In this document: piece by piece, positions 14,716-23,226 of the stretch
Position numbering within the stretch: the first letter of the stretch is position 1
How the letters are laid out: each line of letters begins with the position of its first letter
Assembly: GCF_000308815.1 (NCBI RefSeq)
Contig: NZ_BAFX01000200.1
Location: 1-64,000 of the forward strand
Source: Nocardia concava NBRC 100430
GTDB lineage: Bacteria; Actinomycetota; Actinomycetes; Mycobacteriales; Mycobacteriaceae
Length of the DNA stretch: 64,000 nucleotides
Direction: 5' to 3'
Notes under the pieces: model-generated
What the model was told of the DNA's origin: nothing
Database searches by the model: none
The model's input: only the letters and a program-made list of their open reading frames with translations
Translations under genes and position numbers: made by a program

Positions 14716-17700
14716 CAGCGACCCCCACCCCAGGGTGCGATGGGATTGCCCCACCAGCGGGTGGACGGCGGCACGCTGTCGCCGCGCATGACCAGCGACG
14801 CCGGGCCGATGGTCGCGCCCGCGCCGATGGCCGACGCGGGCAGCGCGACGCAGTGCGGGCCGAGCGTCGCGCCCGCGCCCAGAGTCACGGTGTCCATGGC
14901 CATGATTCGATCGTGGAACAGGTGCGTCTGCACCACGCAGCCGCGTTCCACCGTCGCGCCAGCACCGAGTGTCACCAGGTCAGCCTCCGGAAGCCAATAA
15001 GATTCGCACCATACCCCGCGGCCGATCTTGGCGCCGAGTCCGCGCAACCACACATTCAGGACGGGCGTACCCGTCGCGGCGCGCGCGAACCAGGGGGCGG
15101 CGACGTGCTCGACGAAGGTGTCGGCGACCTCGTTGCGCCATACGAACGAGCTCCACAGCGGATGCTCCACGGCCCGGATCCGGCCCACCAGCAGCCATTT
15201 CGCGATGACCGAGACGGTTCCGGCGACCGCGCCCGCGCCGATCAGCACCAGGCCGCTGAGCAGGGCGGCGGGCAGGTGGCCCAGATTCTGCGCCAGCCAG
15301 GCCAGGGCGAAGATCACACCGAGGCCGATGGCGAAGGTGACGAACACCGGGATGAGCCGGCAGGTCTCGACCACCGCGCGGGCGATCCGCAGTTTGAGCG
15401 GCGGATCGAAGGTGCGTGCGGTGTCGGCGGTTTCGGCGGCGCGGCGCAGCCGGGTCGGCGGGCTGCCCAGCCACGAGGAGCCCGCCTTGGCCTTGGACGG
15501 TGCGGCCGAGAGCACCGCGACCAGGCCGTTTTTCGGCACCCGGCGGCCCGGCGCGGTCATGCCGGAGTTGCCGAGGAAGGCGCGCTTGCCGACCTTGGCC
15601 TCGCCGATGCGCAGCCAGCCGCCGCCCAATTCGTAACTGGCGACCATGGTGTCGTCGGCCAGGAACGCGCCGTCGGCGACCACGGTGAACTTGGGCAGCA
15701 ACAGGACGGTCGAGACCTCCACGCGCTTGCCGACTTTCGCCCCGAGCAGGCGCAGCCATACCGGGGTGAGCAGGCTGGCGTAAAGCGGGAACAGGAAGGT
15801 GCGCGCGGAATCCAACAGGCGTTCGGTGGCCCAGGCCTGCCAGCCGGCGCGGCTGCGGACGGGGTGGTGGCCTTCGGTCAGGCCGATGGCGAGCAGGCGC
15901 ACGGCGACGATGGTCACGGCCGCGTAGACGGCCAGTACGAGCATCATGGCGACCGGGAGGATGGCGAAGGCGCGGCCGAAACCGGCTCCGAGCGTTTGCG
16001 TGTCGCGAATCCACCAGGCGATCAGCAGACCGCCGCTGCCGAGCGCGAGGATCGGCACGGCCGCGAGCACCATCGAGGTGACACCGAAGATGCCGACCCA
16101 GTGCGAGGCGCGGGCCGGGGTCTCGTCGGGCCAGCGATGCTGCGCCTTACCGACTTTCACCGCGGGCGAGCCCGCCCATTCCTGCTCGGCCTTCACCTTG
16201 CCGGAGACTGCGGAACCGGGCGCGATCTCGGCATTGCGGCCGATTTTGGTGCCGGGCAGCAGCATCGAGCGCGCACCCACCACTGCGCCGGGACCGATCT
16301 CGATGGGGCCGATGTGCACGACGTCGCCGTCGATCCAGTAGCCGGACAGGTCTACCTCGGGTTCGACGCTGCAGCCGTCGCCGAGTTCGAGCAGGCCGGT
16401 CACGGGCGGCAGCGTGTGCAGGTCGACGCCGGTGCCGACCTTCGCGCCCAGGGCGCGCGCGAACGGCACCATCCACGGTGCGCCGGAGAGGTTCTCGGCG
16501 CCGCTGGCCTCGGACAGGCGCACGGCCATCCAGAGCCGGAGGTGCACCCACCCGCCGCGTGGATGGGTGCCGGGTTCGACGCCGCGCAGCAGGATGCGGG
16601 AACCGGCCACGCACAGCGCCATCCGGCCGGGCGGGGAGATGAACAGCAGGAACGCGACCAGCATCCACCACCACGACAGGTGCGGCAGCCACGGCAGCGA
16701 ACCCGACCAGGCCGCGACATTGCCGACGATGGCCAGCCAGGTGAGCCACTGCAGGCCGGTGAGGGTGGTCAGCGGAATGGTGGCCAGCACCTGGAACAGC
16801 TGCGCGGGCAAGGGAACCGGCCGCACATGCCGTTCCTCGACGGCGGCGACCGGCGCGGAACCGTCCAGGAAGGCCGCGAGCGCGCCCAGCCTGGGATGGT
16901 CGTAGAGGTCGGCGACGGCGATGCGCGGATTCCGTTCCCGCAGCGCCGCGACCAGCTGGGCCGCCGACAGCGAGCCGCCGCCGAGATCGAAGAAGTCGGC
17001 GTTCGGGTCGGTCGCCTCCGCGCCGAGCAGCGAATCCCAGAGTCCGGCAACCCATTGCTCGGTCTCGGTGAGGCCGCTGTCCTCGGTGGCGGCGACGGCC
17101 TTGGGCAGCGGCCACGGCAGGGCGTCGCGGTCCACCTTGCCGGAGGTGCGGGTGGGCAGCTCGTCGACCACGGCCAGGCGCGGGACCAGCGGGGCCGGAA
17201 GCTGTTCGGCGAGAATGTTTCTCGCGGCGGTGAGGTCGTAGCCGGTGTCGGGGCCGGTGAGGTAGCCGACGAGGATCTTGTTGCCCGCCTTGGTGGTCCG
17301 GATCGCGGCGGCCGCGCCGGTGACGCCGGGCAGGTGCTGCAGGGCGTTGTCGATCTCGCCCAGTTCGATGCGGCGGCCGCCCAGTTTGATCTGATCGTCG
17401 GCGCGGCCGAGGAAGACCAGGCCCTCACGGTCGTTGCGCACCAGATCGCCACTGCGGTAGGCGCGTTCCCAGCCGACCGACGGGAGCGGTGCGTACTTCT
17501 CGGCGTCCTTGGCCGGATCCAGATAGCGGGCCAGGCCGACGCCGCCGATCACGAGTTCACCGGATTCGCCCTCGCCCACGGGATTTCCGGCCGCGTCGAT
17601 GACGGTGAGATCCCAGCCGTCGAGGGGGAGCCCGATGCGGATGGGGAATCCGCCGTCCAGCAGCGCGGCGCACGCGACCACGGTGGCCTCGGTGGGTCCG

Positions 17701-18656
17701 TAGGTGTTCCACACCTCGCGGTCGGAATCCTGATTGCCTGCGAGCTTCTCGGCGAGTTCGGGCGGCACCGCCTCGCCGCCGAAGATGAGCAGCCGCACCG
17801 GTTCCAGGGCCTCGGCGGGCCAGGTGGCGGCCAGGGTCGGCACGGTGGAGACGATGCTGATCCGGCGGCGCACCAGCCACGGGCCCAGATCCGCGCCGGT
17901 GCGGACCAGCGCGCGCGGGGCGGGCACCAGGCATGCCCCGTGCCGCCACGCCAGCCACATCTCCTCGCAGGAGGCGTCGAAGGCGACCGACAGCCCGGCC
18001 AGTACGCGATCGTCGGGACCGATGGGGGCGTGCTGCAGGAACAGGCGTGCCTCGGCGTCGACGAAGGCGGCGGCGTTGCGATGGGTCACCGCAACGCCTT
18101 TCGGGGTGCCGGTGGAGCCGGAGGTGAAGATGATCCACGCGTCGTCGGCGGGCGTCGGCTCCCGGGTCGCCGCGTCGTTGCCCGAGTCACCTGCCGCGTC
18201 GCGGACCAGCTCGCCTGCGGTGTCGCGGCCGGATTCGCTTGCGGCATTGGTGGTTTGGATGCCATCGGCGGTGACGATGGCCGTCACCCTGGCCTCGCCG
18301 AACACCAACCGCGCCCGCTCGTCGGGATCGTCGGCGTCGACGGGCACATAGGCCGCTCCGGCATGCAGCACCGCGAGGATCGTGATGTAGAGCCCGCGCG
18401 TCCCCGAGGGCATCCGCACGCCGACCCGGTCGCCCGCGCGCACTCCGGCGGCGGTGAGCCGCTCGACGGTCGCCGCGATCTCCTCGCGCAGTTCGGCGTA
18501 GGTGAGTTCCTCGTCGCCGTCATCGATGGCGGGTGCGTCCGGATAGGCCGCGGTGGTGGCGGCGAGAATGTCCACCAGGGTGCGGGCGGGCGGCGCGAGG
18601 GCGGCCCGCAGCATGGGGTCGGTCTCGATCTCGGTCTCTGCCTGCGATTGCGGCAT
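14715..18656 (-). CDS. Pls/PosA-family single-module NRPS (amino-acid homopolymer synthetase type), lysine-like A domain
   Basis: Membrane NRPS of 1313 residues, close in size to epsilon-poly-lysine synthetase. Order: adenylation domain (about 25-515; FTSGSTGTPKG, YGPTEATVV, RSGDLV, TSGKVDR), carrier domain with Ser562 (LGGGSL), then three pairs of membrane helices alternating with three soluble hexapeptide-repeat regions resembling tandem condensation-like units. There is no condensation or thioesterase domain. By-eye A-domain code is D227 A228 E231 S270 I291 G293 T318 V326 V327 K507 (DAESIGTVVK), near the published lysine code DAESIGSVCK as I recall it. A 35-residue Asp/Ala-rich insert precedes motif A3. 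Start ATG 18656. The product is probably a cationic amino-acid oligomer; chain length and linkage are not predictable. Confidence 0.93.
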   Translation of the reverse strand: MPQSQAETEIETDPMLRAALAPPARTLVDILAATTAAYPDAPAIDDGDEELTYAELREEIAATVERLTAAGVRAGDRVGVRMPSGTRGLYITILAVLHAGAAYVPVDADDPDERARLVFGEARVTAIVTADGIQTTNAASESGRDTAGELVRDAAGDSGNDAATREPTPADDAWIIFTSGSTGTPKGVAVTHRNAAAFVDAEARLFLQHAPIGPDDRVLAGLSVAFDASCEEMWLAWRHGACLVPAPRALVRTGADLGPWLVRRRISIVSTVPTLAATWPAEALEPVRLLIFGGEAVPPELAEKLAGNQDSDREVWNTYGPTEATVVACAALLDGGFPIRIGLPLDGWDLTVIDAAGNPVGEGESGELVIGGVGLARYLDPAKDAEKYAPLPSVGWERAYRSGDLVRNDREGLVFLGRADDQIKLGGRRIELGEIDNALQHLPGVTGAAAAIRTTKAGNKILVGYLTGPDTGYDLTAARNILAEQLPAPLVPRLAVVDELPTRTSGKVDRDALPWPLPKAVAATEDSGLTETEQWVAGLWDSLLGAEATDPNADFFDLGGGSLSAAQLVAALRERNPRIAVADLYDHPRLGALAAFLDGSAPVAAVEERHVRPVPLPAQLFQVLATIPLTTLTGLQWLTWLAIVGNVAAWSGSLPWLPHLSWWWMLVAFLLFISPPGRMALCVAGSRILLRGVEPGTHPRGGWVHLRLWMAVRLSEASGAENLSGAPWMVPFARALGAKVGTGVDLHTLPPVTGLLELGDGCSVEPEVDLSGYWIDGDVVHIGPIEIGPGAVVGARSMLLPGTKIGRNAEIAPGSAVSGKVKAEQEWAGSPAVKVGKAQHRWPDETPARASHWVGIFGVTSMVLAAVPILALGSGGLLIAWWIRDTQTLGAGFGRAFAILPVAMMLVLAVYAAVTIVAVRLLAIGLTEGHHPVRSRAGWQAWATERLLDSARTFLFPLYASLLTPVWLRLLGAKVGKRVEVSTVLLLPKFTVVADGAFLADDTMVASYELGGGWLRIGEAKVGKRAFLGNSGMTAPGRRVPKNGLVAVLSAAPSKAKAGSSWLGSPPTRLRRAAETADTARTFDPPLKLRIARAVVETCRLIPVFVTFAIGLGVIFALAWLAQNLGHLPAALLSGLVLIGAGAVAGTVSVIAKWLLVGRIRAVEHPLWSSFVWRNEVADTFVEHVAAPWFARAATGTPVLNVWLRGLGAKIGRGVWCESYWLPEADLVTLGAGATVERGCVVQTHLFHDRIMAMDTVTLGAGATLGPHCVALPASAIGAGATIGPASLVMRGDSVPPSTRWWGNPIAPWGGGR

Positions 18657-18793
18657 CAGTACGTGCCCACCTCTCGTGGAACCTTCCGGCGCTTCAGCGT
18701 TGGTTGTTTCATACGAGAGTTACCGACAGGCAAACTCTGTGGCGGCCATCAGACAACGGTAGTACGTCCTGGTTGTCCGATGTTCACCCAGGG
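18657..18793 (-). promoter_or_regulatory. Promoter region of the NRPS-peptidase operon
   Basis: The 137 bases between the LpqC-like stop (18794) and the NRPS start hold an AT-richer patch near 18707-18740. Since both neighbouring genes read leftwards, this is where the NRPS promoter should lie. No clear operator was found. Confidence 0.35.
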
Positions 18794-19738
18794 TTATGTG
18801 TGGAATTGCGACAGGAACTGCCAGATGACCGTGGACGCGTCGAACTGATGGGTGACCTTGCCGACCAGGGGCTGCGGTAGGTACTGCGAGCCGCCGGGCC
18901 AGGTGTGGCCGCCATTGGTCACCGCGTAGAGCTGCACTTTCGCACCGCCCGCGCAGTCGGAGGACTGGATGGTCACGGAGGTGCCGTCGTCGGTGCGCTG
19001 GGGCAGTTGCGTGATGGTGGCCGCATCGCAGGCGTTCTGCCGCCGCCACAGTTGCTGGGTGTCGTCGACCGATAGGACCGGGCTGGATCCCGGGCCGTGG
19101 TGGCCGGACGTGACGCGAACCACGCCGCCGCCGTAGGGAACGATCGGGTCGGAGGTGCCGTGGATCTCCAGGACCGGCAGCGGATGGGATGGCGTGCAGG
19201 CGGATTGGTCGGTCTGGGGGAGCGGGCCCGCGACCGGGGCGATGGCGGCCAGCTTGTTCGACAGGTGGCAGCCGAGATGCTCGGTGAACATGCCGCCGTT
19301 GGACATTCCGGTGGCGTAGACGCGGGCCGGGTCGACGCCGTCGTTCGCGATGATCCGGTCGATCACGGCCGCAACGAAACCCACGTCGTCGATGCCCGCG
19401 GCGCTGGCATTGGTGTCGTCGCCGCGACCGTCGTTCCAGGACCTCTCGTATCCGTCGGGGTAGACGGCGATGAATCCGTTGGCGTCGGAGAGCTGGTCGA
19501 AGCCGAAGGCGGAGGCCATGTTCCGGGCGCTGCCCCCGCCGCCGTGGAAGGCGAATACGGCGGGGAGCTTTCCCGAGGGTCGATTGGCGGGGTAGTGGAT
19601 GATGTATTGCCGTTGCAGCCCGCCGAATTCGAGGGTCACGGTGGTGTCGCCGGCGGCGCGGGCCTGCGGGTGCCCGCATCCGGCGGCCAGGAACACGGTG
19701 GACAGCGCGATCGCGGCGGCGATTCTCGGTGCGTACAC
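18794..19738 (-). CDS. LpqC-like esterase lipoprotein (PHB depolymerase family)
   Basis: Exported serine hydrolase of 314 residues. A short signal peptide ends in a lipobox (VFLAAGC, Cys near residue 21), so the protein should be anchored on the outer face of the membrane. The alpha/beta-hydrolase core has an oxyanion segment (FAFHGGGGSARN), the nucleophile elbow GMSNGG, and a late His (NGGHTWPGG). It starts at GTG 19738. The family includes LpqC and feruloyl- or polyhydroxybutyrate-depolymerase-like esterases; the substrate is not known. A 10-bp direct repeat lies in its promoter region. Confidence 0.85.
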   Translation of the reverse strand: MYAPRIAAAIALSTVFLAAGCGHPQARAAGDTTVTLEFGGLQRQYIIHYPANRPSGKLPAVFAFHGGGGSARNMASAFGFDQLSDANGFIAVYPDGYERSWNDGRGDDTNASAAGIDDVGFVAAVIDRIIANDGVDPARVYATGMSNGGMFTEHLGCHLSNKLAAIAPVAGPLPQTDQSACTPSHPLPVLEIHGTSDPIVPYGGGVVRVTSGHHGPGSSPVLSVDDTQQLWRRQNACDAATITQLPQRTDDGTSVTIQSSDCAGGAKVQLYAVTNGGHTWPGGSQYLPQPLVGKVTHQFDASTVIWQFLSQFHT

Positions 19739-19759
19739 ACCGGTGAGCGTAGAGATCGC

Positions 19760-19780
19760 AGCTGAAGCTGAGCTGAAGCT
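19760..19780. repeat. 10-bp direct repeat upstream of the LpqC-like gene
   Basis: AGCTGAAGCT at 19760-19769 and 19771-19780, one helical turn apart, 22 bases upstream of the esterase start and just beyond the gluconokinase stop. It could be a paired activator or repressor site. Confidence 0.5.
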
Positions 19781-19785
19781 TCGAG

Positions 19786-20325
19786 TCAGCTGTGAGCCCG
19801 GATCGCGGCCAGTGTCGCGGCGGCGACTTCGTTTGGCGGAGGACCGATTTCGATGCTGACGATGTGCTCGTCGGGTCCCGGGGTTTCGAGAGTCTCGAGT
19901 TGGGAGTCCAGCAGCCCGGGCGGCATGAAGTGGTCCATGCGCGCGGTGAGCCGCCGCTGCAGGTCTTCTCGCGATCCGGTCAGGTGCACGAAGGTCAGCA
20001 CCGCCTCCGGGTGCCCGGTCATGCCGCCGCGCAGCACATTCCGGTAGGAGCGTTTGAGCGCCGAGCAGGTGACGACGGCCGAACGGCCCGCCGCCACCTC
20101 CTTCGACATCCACTGCGCGATCGCCTCCAGCCAAGGTTGGCGGTCGGCATCGGTGAGGGCATAGCCCGCCGCCATTTTCGCGATATTGGCGGTCGGGTGC
20201 AGGTCGTCGCCTTCCAGCAGGTCCCAGCCGAGGGTGCTCACGAGCATGCCCGCCACCGTCGATTTCCCGGAGCCGGAGACGCCCATGAGGACGACGATGT
20301 GTGGCCGCGCCACGGATTCAGCCAT
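19786..20325 (-). CDS. gntK: Gluconokinase
   Basis: Cytosolic kinase of 179 residues that phosphorylates gluconate to 6-phosphogluconate, feeding the pentose phosphate pathway. Walker A (MGVSGSGKST) is at residues 14-23, followed by the GntK signature (LLEGDDLHPTANIAKM) and HFMPPGLLDSQLETLE. It starts 10 bases after the end of the gluconate permease gene, on the same strand, so the two form an operon. Confidence 0.95.
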   Translation of the reverse strand: MAESVARPHIVVLMGVSGSGKSTVAGMLVSTLGWDLLEGDDLHPTANIAKMAAGYALTDADRQPWLEAIAQWMSKEVAAGRSAVVTCSALKRSYRNVLRGGMTGHPEAVLTFVHLTGSREDLQRRLTARMDHFMPPGLLDSQLETLETPGPDEHIVSIEIGPPPNEVAAATLAAIRAHS

Positions 20326-20335
20326 CGCTCTCCTC

Positions 20336-21739
20336 CTAGATGACCGCGCTCAACGCGAGCACGCCCGCCAGTCCGGCCACCGAGATCACGCATTCCATGA
20401 CGCTCCAGGACTTCAGGGTCTGCACCACGTTCAGGCCCAGGTACTCCTTCACCATCCAGAATCCGGCGTCGTTCACGTGCGACAGGAACAGCGAACCCGA
20501 ACCGATCGCCAGCACCATCAGCGACACGTGAGAGTTGCTGAGCCCGGCCGCGACCGGGGCCAGAATGCCCGATGCGGTGACGGTCGCGACGGTCGCGGAA
20601 CCGGTGGCCACTCGGATGAGCGCGGCCACGAACCAGGCCAGCAGCAGCACCGGCAGGCTGGAATCACGGATGGCGTCGGCGATGGTGTTGGCGATGCCGG
20701 TGTCGACCAGGACCTGCTTGAACCCGCCGCCCGCGCCGACGATGAGCAGAATGCCGGCGATGGGCGGCAGGGCGCTGTTCATGGTGTCGGCCAGGCTGTC
20801 CCGGGTCATGCGGCCGCCGCGGCCGAGCACGATCATGCCGACGATCAGGGCGATGCCGAGGGCGACCACCGGGGTGCCGAGGACGTCGAGGACCTTCTTC
20901 ACCGGCGACCCGGATTTGGGGGAGACCACGTCGAAGATGGCGCTGCCCAGCATGAGTACGACCGGCAGCAGGATGGTCGCCAGGGTGGCGGTGAAGCTCG
21001 GGCGCGGACCCTGCTCCTCCTTCTCCTCGGGCTCGTCGGTCGAGAACAGTTCCGGCACCGGCACATTCACCCAGCGGGCGGCGAGCTTGCCGAACAGCGG
21101 ACCGGCGAGAATCACCGTCGGCACCGCGACCAGCACGCCGAGTCCGAGGGTCAGGCCCAGATCCGCCTTGAGCGCCGACACCGCGACCAGCGGCCCCGGA
21201 TGCGGCGGCACCAGACCGTGCATGGCCGACAGGCCCGCCAGCGCCGGAATCGCCACCGCCAGCAAGGGAAGTCGCGACCGGTTGGCGACCAGCAGGATGA
21301 CCGGCATCAACAGCACCACGCCGATCTCGAAGAACATGGGCAGGCCGATGATCGCGCCGACCAGGCCCATCACCCACGGCAGCGCCTTCGGTCCGGCCCG
21401 GCGCACCAGCGTGTCGACCACCTGATCCGCGCCGCCGGAGTCGGCGAGCAGCTTGCCGAACATGGCGCCGAAGCCGATCAGGATGCCGACGCTGCCCATG
21501 GTCGAGCCGAAGCCCTTGACGAAGGAGGCCACGGTGTCGGCCGCGCCCAGCTTGGCGATCAGGCCGACGGTGACCGCGCCGACGGCGAGGGCCAGGAACG
21601 GGTGCAGTTTCAGCCAGGTGATCAGGCCGACGATGAGGGCGACGCCGATGAGGGCCGCGGTGATGAGCTGCGCGCTACCGGCGTGCCGGGTGGCCGCGTC
21701 GGCGAGATTCGCCGCGGCGAGAGAAGTGAGGTTGTGCAT
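20336..21739 (-). CDS. gntP: Gluconate:H+ symporter, GntP family
   Basis: Permease of 467 residues with about 12-14 membrane segments and GntP hallmarks (MHGLVPPHPGPLVAV near residue 175; ATGSATVATVTASGI; LFLSHVNDAGFW). A charged cytoplasmic loop (EEKEEQGPR) separates the halves. It is the first gene of the gntP-gntK operon, divergent from the FadR-type regulator, with which it shares a 142-base promoter region. Gluconate is the expected substrate; related sugar acids are possible. Confidence 0.94.
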   Translation of the reverse strand: MHNLTSLAAANLADAATRHAGSAQLITAALIGVALIVGLITWLKLHPFLALAVGAVTVGLIAKLGAADTVASFVKGFGSTMGSVGILIGFGAMFGKLLADSGGADQVVDTLVRRAGPKALPWVMGLVGAIIGLPMFFEIGVVLLMPVILLVANRSRLPLLAVAIPALAGLSAMHGLVPPHPGPLVAVSALKADLGLTLGLGVLVAVPTVILAGPLFGKLAARWVNVPVPELFSTDEPEEKEEQGPRPSFTATLATILLPVVLMLGSAIFDVVSPKSGSPVKKVLDVLGTPVVALGIALIVGMIVLGRGGRMTRDSLADTMNSALPPIAGILLIVGAGGGFKQVLVDTGIANTIADAIRDSSLPVLLLAWFVAALIRVATGSATVATVTASGILAPVAAGLSNSHVSLMVLAIGSGSLFLSHVNDAGFWMVKEYLGLNVVQTLKSWSVMECVISVAGLAGVLALSAVI

Positions 21740-21881
21740 GACGCTTCTTCGAGTCGGGGTGGAGTGATCCAGGGCACAGAGACCTAATATGGAGGACTAT
21801 ATCAAGCCTCGGGGCGAATAAGTACTACGTATTACCCTTCGGTTGCCGATAGGTATGCCACAGATGTGTGAGACTGAAGCC
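21740..21881. promoter_or_regulatory. Divergent gntP / fadR-type promoter region
   Basis: This is an AT-richer stretch (about 21783-21845) with two overlapping short palindromes, AGTACT and TACGTA, at about 21821-21830, and an ATAT-N8-ATAT element near 21788-21803. Any of these could bind the GntR/FadR regulator; none is a textbook match. Confidence 0.45.
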
Positions 21882-22601
21882 ATGGTCGACAGCGCCGGAT
21901 CCCTGCCCTTGCACGACTCGGTGCTGGATCGCCTCGGCTCGGATATCGCTTCCGGTGTCATCGCGCCGGGCGCGCGCATCTCCTCCGATGAGATCGCCAC
22001 CCGCTTCGATGTCTCGCGCACCGTCGCCCGGGAGGTGGTGCGAGTCCTGGAATCCCTCGGCATGGTGAGCATTCGCCGTCGGGCGGGCATCACCGTTTTG
22101 GATCCGTCGCACTGGCATGCCCTGGACCCCAAGCTGATTCGCTGGCAGCTCGCCGGTCCCGAGCGCTTCACCCACCTGGCCCGGCTGGCCGAATTGCGTT
22201 CGGGCATCGAACCTCTCGCCGCCCGCCTGGCCGCGACGCATGCCACCCCCGAGCAGTGCGCGATCCTGACCGCGTCCGTCATGGGCATGTCGGCCACCGC
22301 CCGATCCGCCGATACCCCGGCCTATCTCGGCCACGACGTGACCTTCCATGCCACTCTGCTGTCGGCGTCCGGGAATCCGCTGCTCGCGGTCTTCGCGCCG
22401 ATCGTGCGTGAGGTGCTCACCGGCAGAACCGAACACGAACTCATGCCCACGCAGGCGAATCCGCAGGCCCTGCAACTGCATGCGGCCGTCGCCGCCGCAA
22501 TCCAAGGGCGCGACGGAGCCGCCGCCGAATCCGCCATGCGCGAAATCGTCGCCGAATCCGCCTCCGCCATCGCCTGCTTGCAGCCGGCGGTGTCGAAGTA
22601 G
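21882..22601 (+). CDS. GntR-family (FadR subfamily) regulator, probable gluconate regulator
   Basis: Regulator of 239 residues: an N-terminal winged HTH (about 15-75; ISSDEIATRFDVSRTVAREV) and an all-helical FCD ligand domain with metal-ligand-type residues (LGHDVTFHATLL). I chose ATG 21882 (MVDSAGSLPLHDS) as matching the family start; upstream starts at 21855 and 21843 are possible. Divergence from gntP-gntK points to repression relieved by gluconate or 6-phosphogluconate. Confidence 0.9.
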   Translation: MVDSAGSLPLHDSVLDRLGSDIASGVIAPGARISSDEIATRFDVSRTVAREVVRVLESLGMVSIRRRAGITVLDPSHWHALDPKLIRWQLAGPERFTHLARLAELRSGIEPLAARLAATHATPEQCAILTASVMGMSATARSADTPAYLGHDVTFHATLLSASGNPLLAVFAPIVREVLTGRTEHELMPTQANPQALQLHAAVAAAIQGRDGAAAESAMREIVAESASAIACLQPAVSK

Positions 22602-22604
22602 GCG

Positions 22605-23048
22605 TCACGGCACGATCAGGTACCACTCCGCCCACGGGCCTTGCAGCGGCCAGCTGTTGGCGAAGACCTTGGCCAGGCCCATGCCGATCCACAGGTCCAC
22701 GGTCTGGGTCTGCCCCACGGTGGAGGTGTGGACGTAGACCTCGCGCGAGCCGCCGCCCGCGGATCCCAGCCAGCTCAGCACGATGTGATTGCCGCACGGT
22801 CCGCCGAGGTATCCCAGCGGCGTCACGTGCGCGGTCACATGTCCCGGCATGCCGTGCGTTGCCTCCAACGCGACCGCGATCGAGCCCGCGCAGAAATTCG
22901 CGTCGCCGAAGGTCAGCACGAGTGTTCCGAACGGGGTGAGCTGCGGCAGCCAATCCGCCCGCGCGGGTGTCGCATTCACGCCGCACACCGCGGCGGTGAT
23001 CCCCAGCACCGCCACCAGCCCCGCTAGCATCCGTCGCAGCTGGCTCAT
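22605..23048 (-). CDS. Secreted protein of unknown function
   Basis: Protein of 147 residues with a Sec signal peptide (LAGLVAVLGITAAVCGV, cleavage near ATPARA-DW). The mature part is about 115 residues, has two cysteines (FCAGS, GPCGNH) able to form a disulfide, and is rich in beta-forming residues and Trp. The ATG at 23048 has an AAGGA site 8 bases ahead. It is convergent with the FadR gene (3-base gap). The family is not recognised; it resembles small secreted proteins common in Nocardia. Confidence 0.75.
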   Translation of the reverse strand: MSQLRRMLAGLVAVLGITAAVCGVNATPARADWLPQLTPFGTLVLTFGDANFCAGSIAVALEATHGMPGHVTAHVTPLGYLGGPCGNHIVLSWLGSAGGGSREVYVHTSTVGQTQTVDLWIGMGLAKVFANSWPLQGPWAEWYLIVP

Positions 23049-23226
23049 CGGATGTCCTTCCGGCCGAGCGAAACTCGCGAGTAGTTCCATTTTGAAGCAT
23101 ATCGAATTCACCCTGGCCGCACGGCGGGTCGCCGCGAGCGAGGCCGCTTGACATGACGGACTCGTGAGGCGCTCGGTCGGACCGGCTCGGTATTGTCTGC
23201 GGGGCAGGTGGATCGGGAGGAATTGG

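Noticed and set aside
14643..18848. A 1401-codon open frame on the plus strand opposite the NRPS gene
   Set aside because: It is a shadow of GC-rich codons: the translation is low-complexity Arg/Gly/Gln-rich with no domain, while the minus strand encodes complete NRPS motifs.
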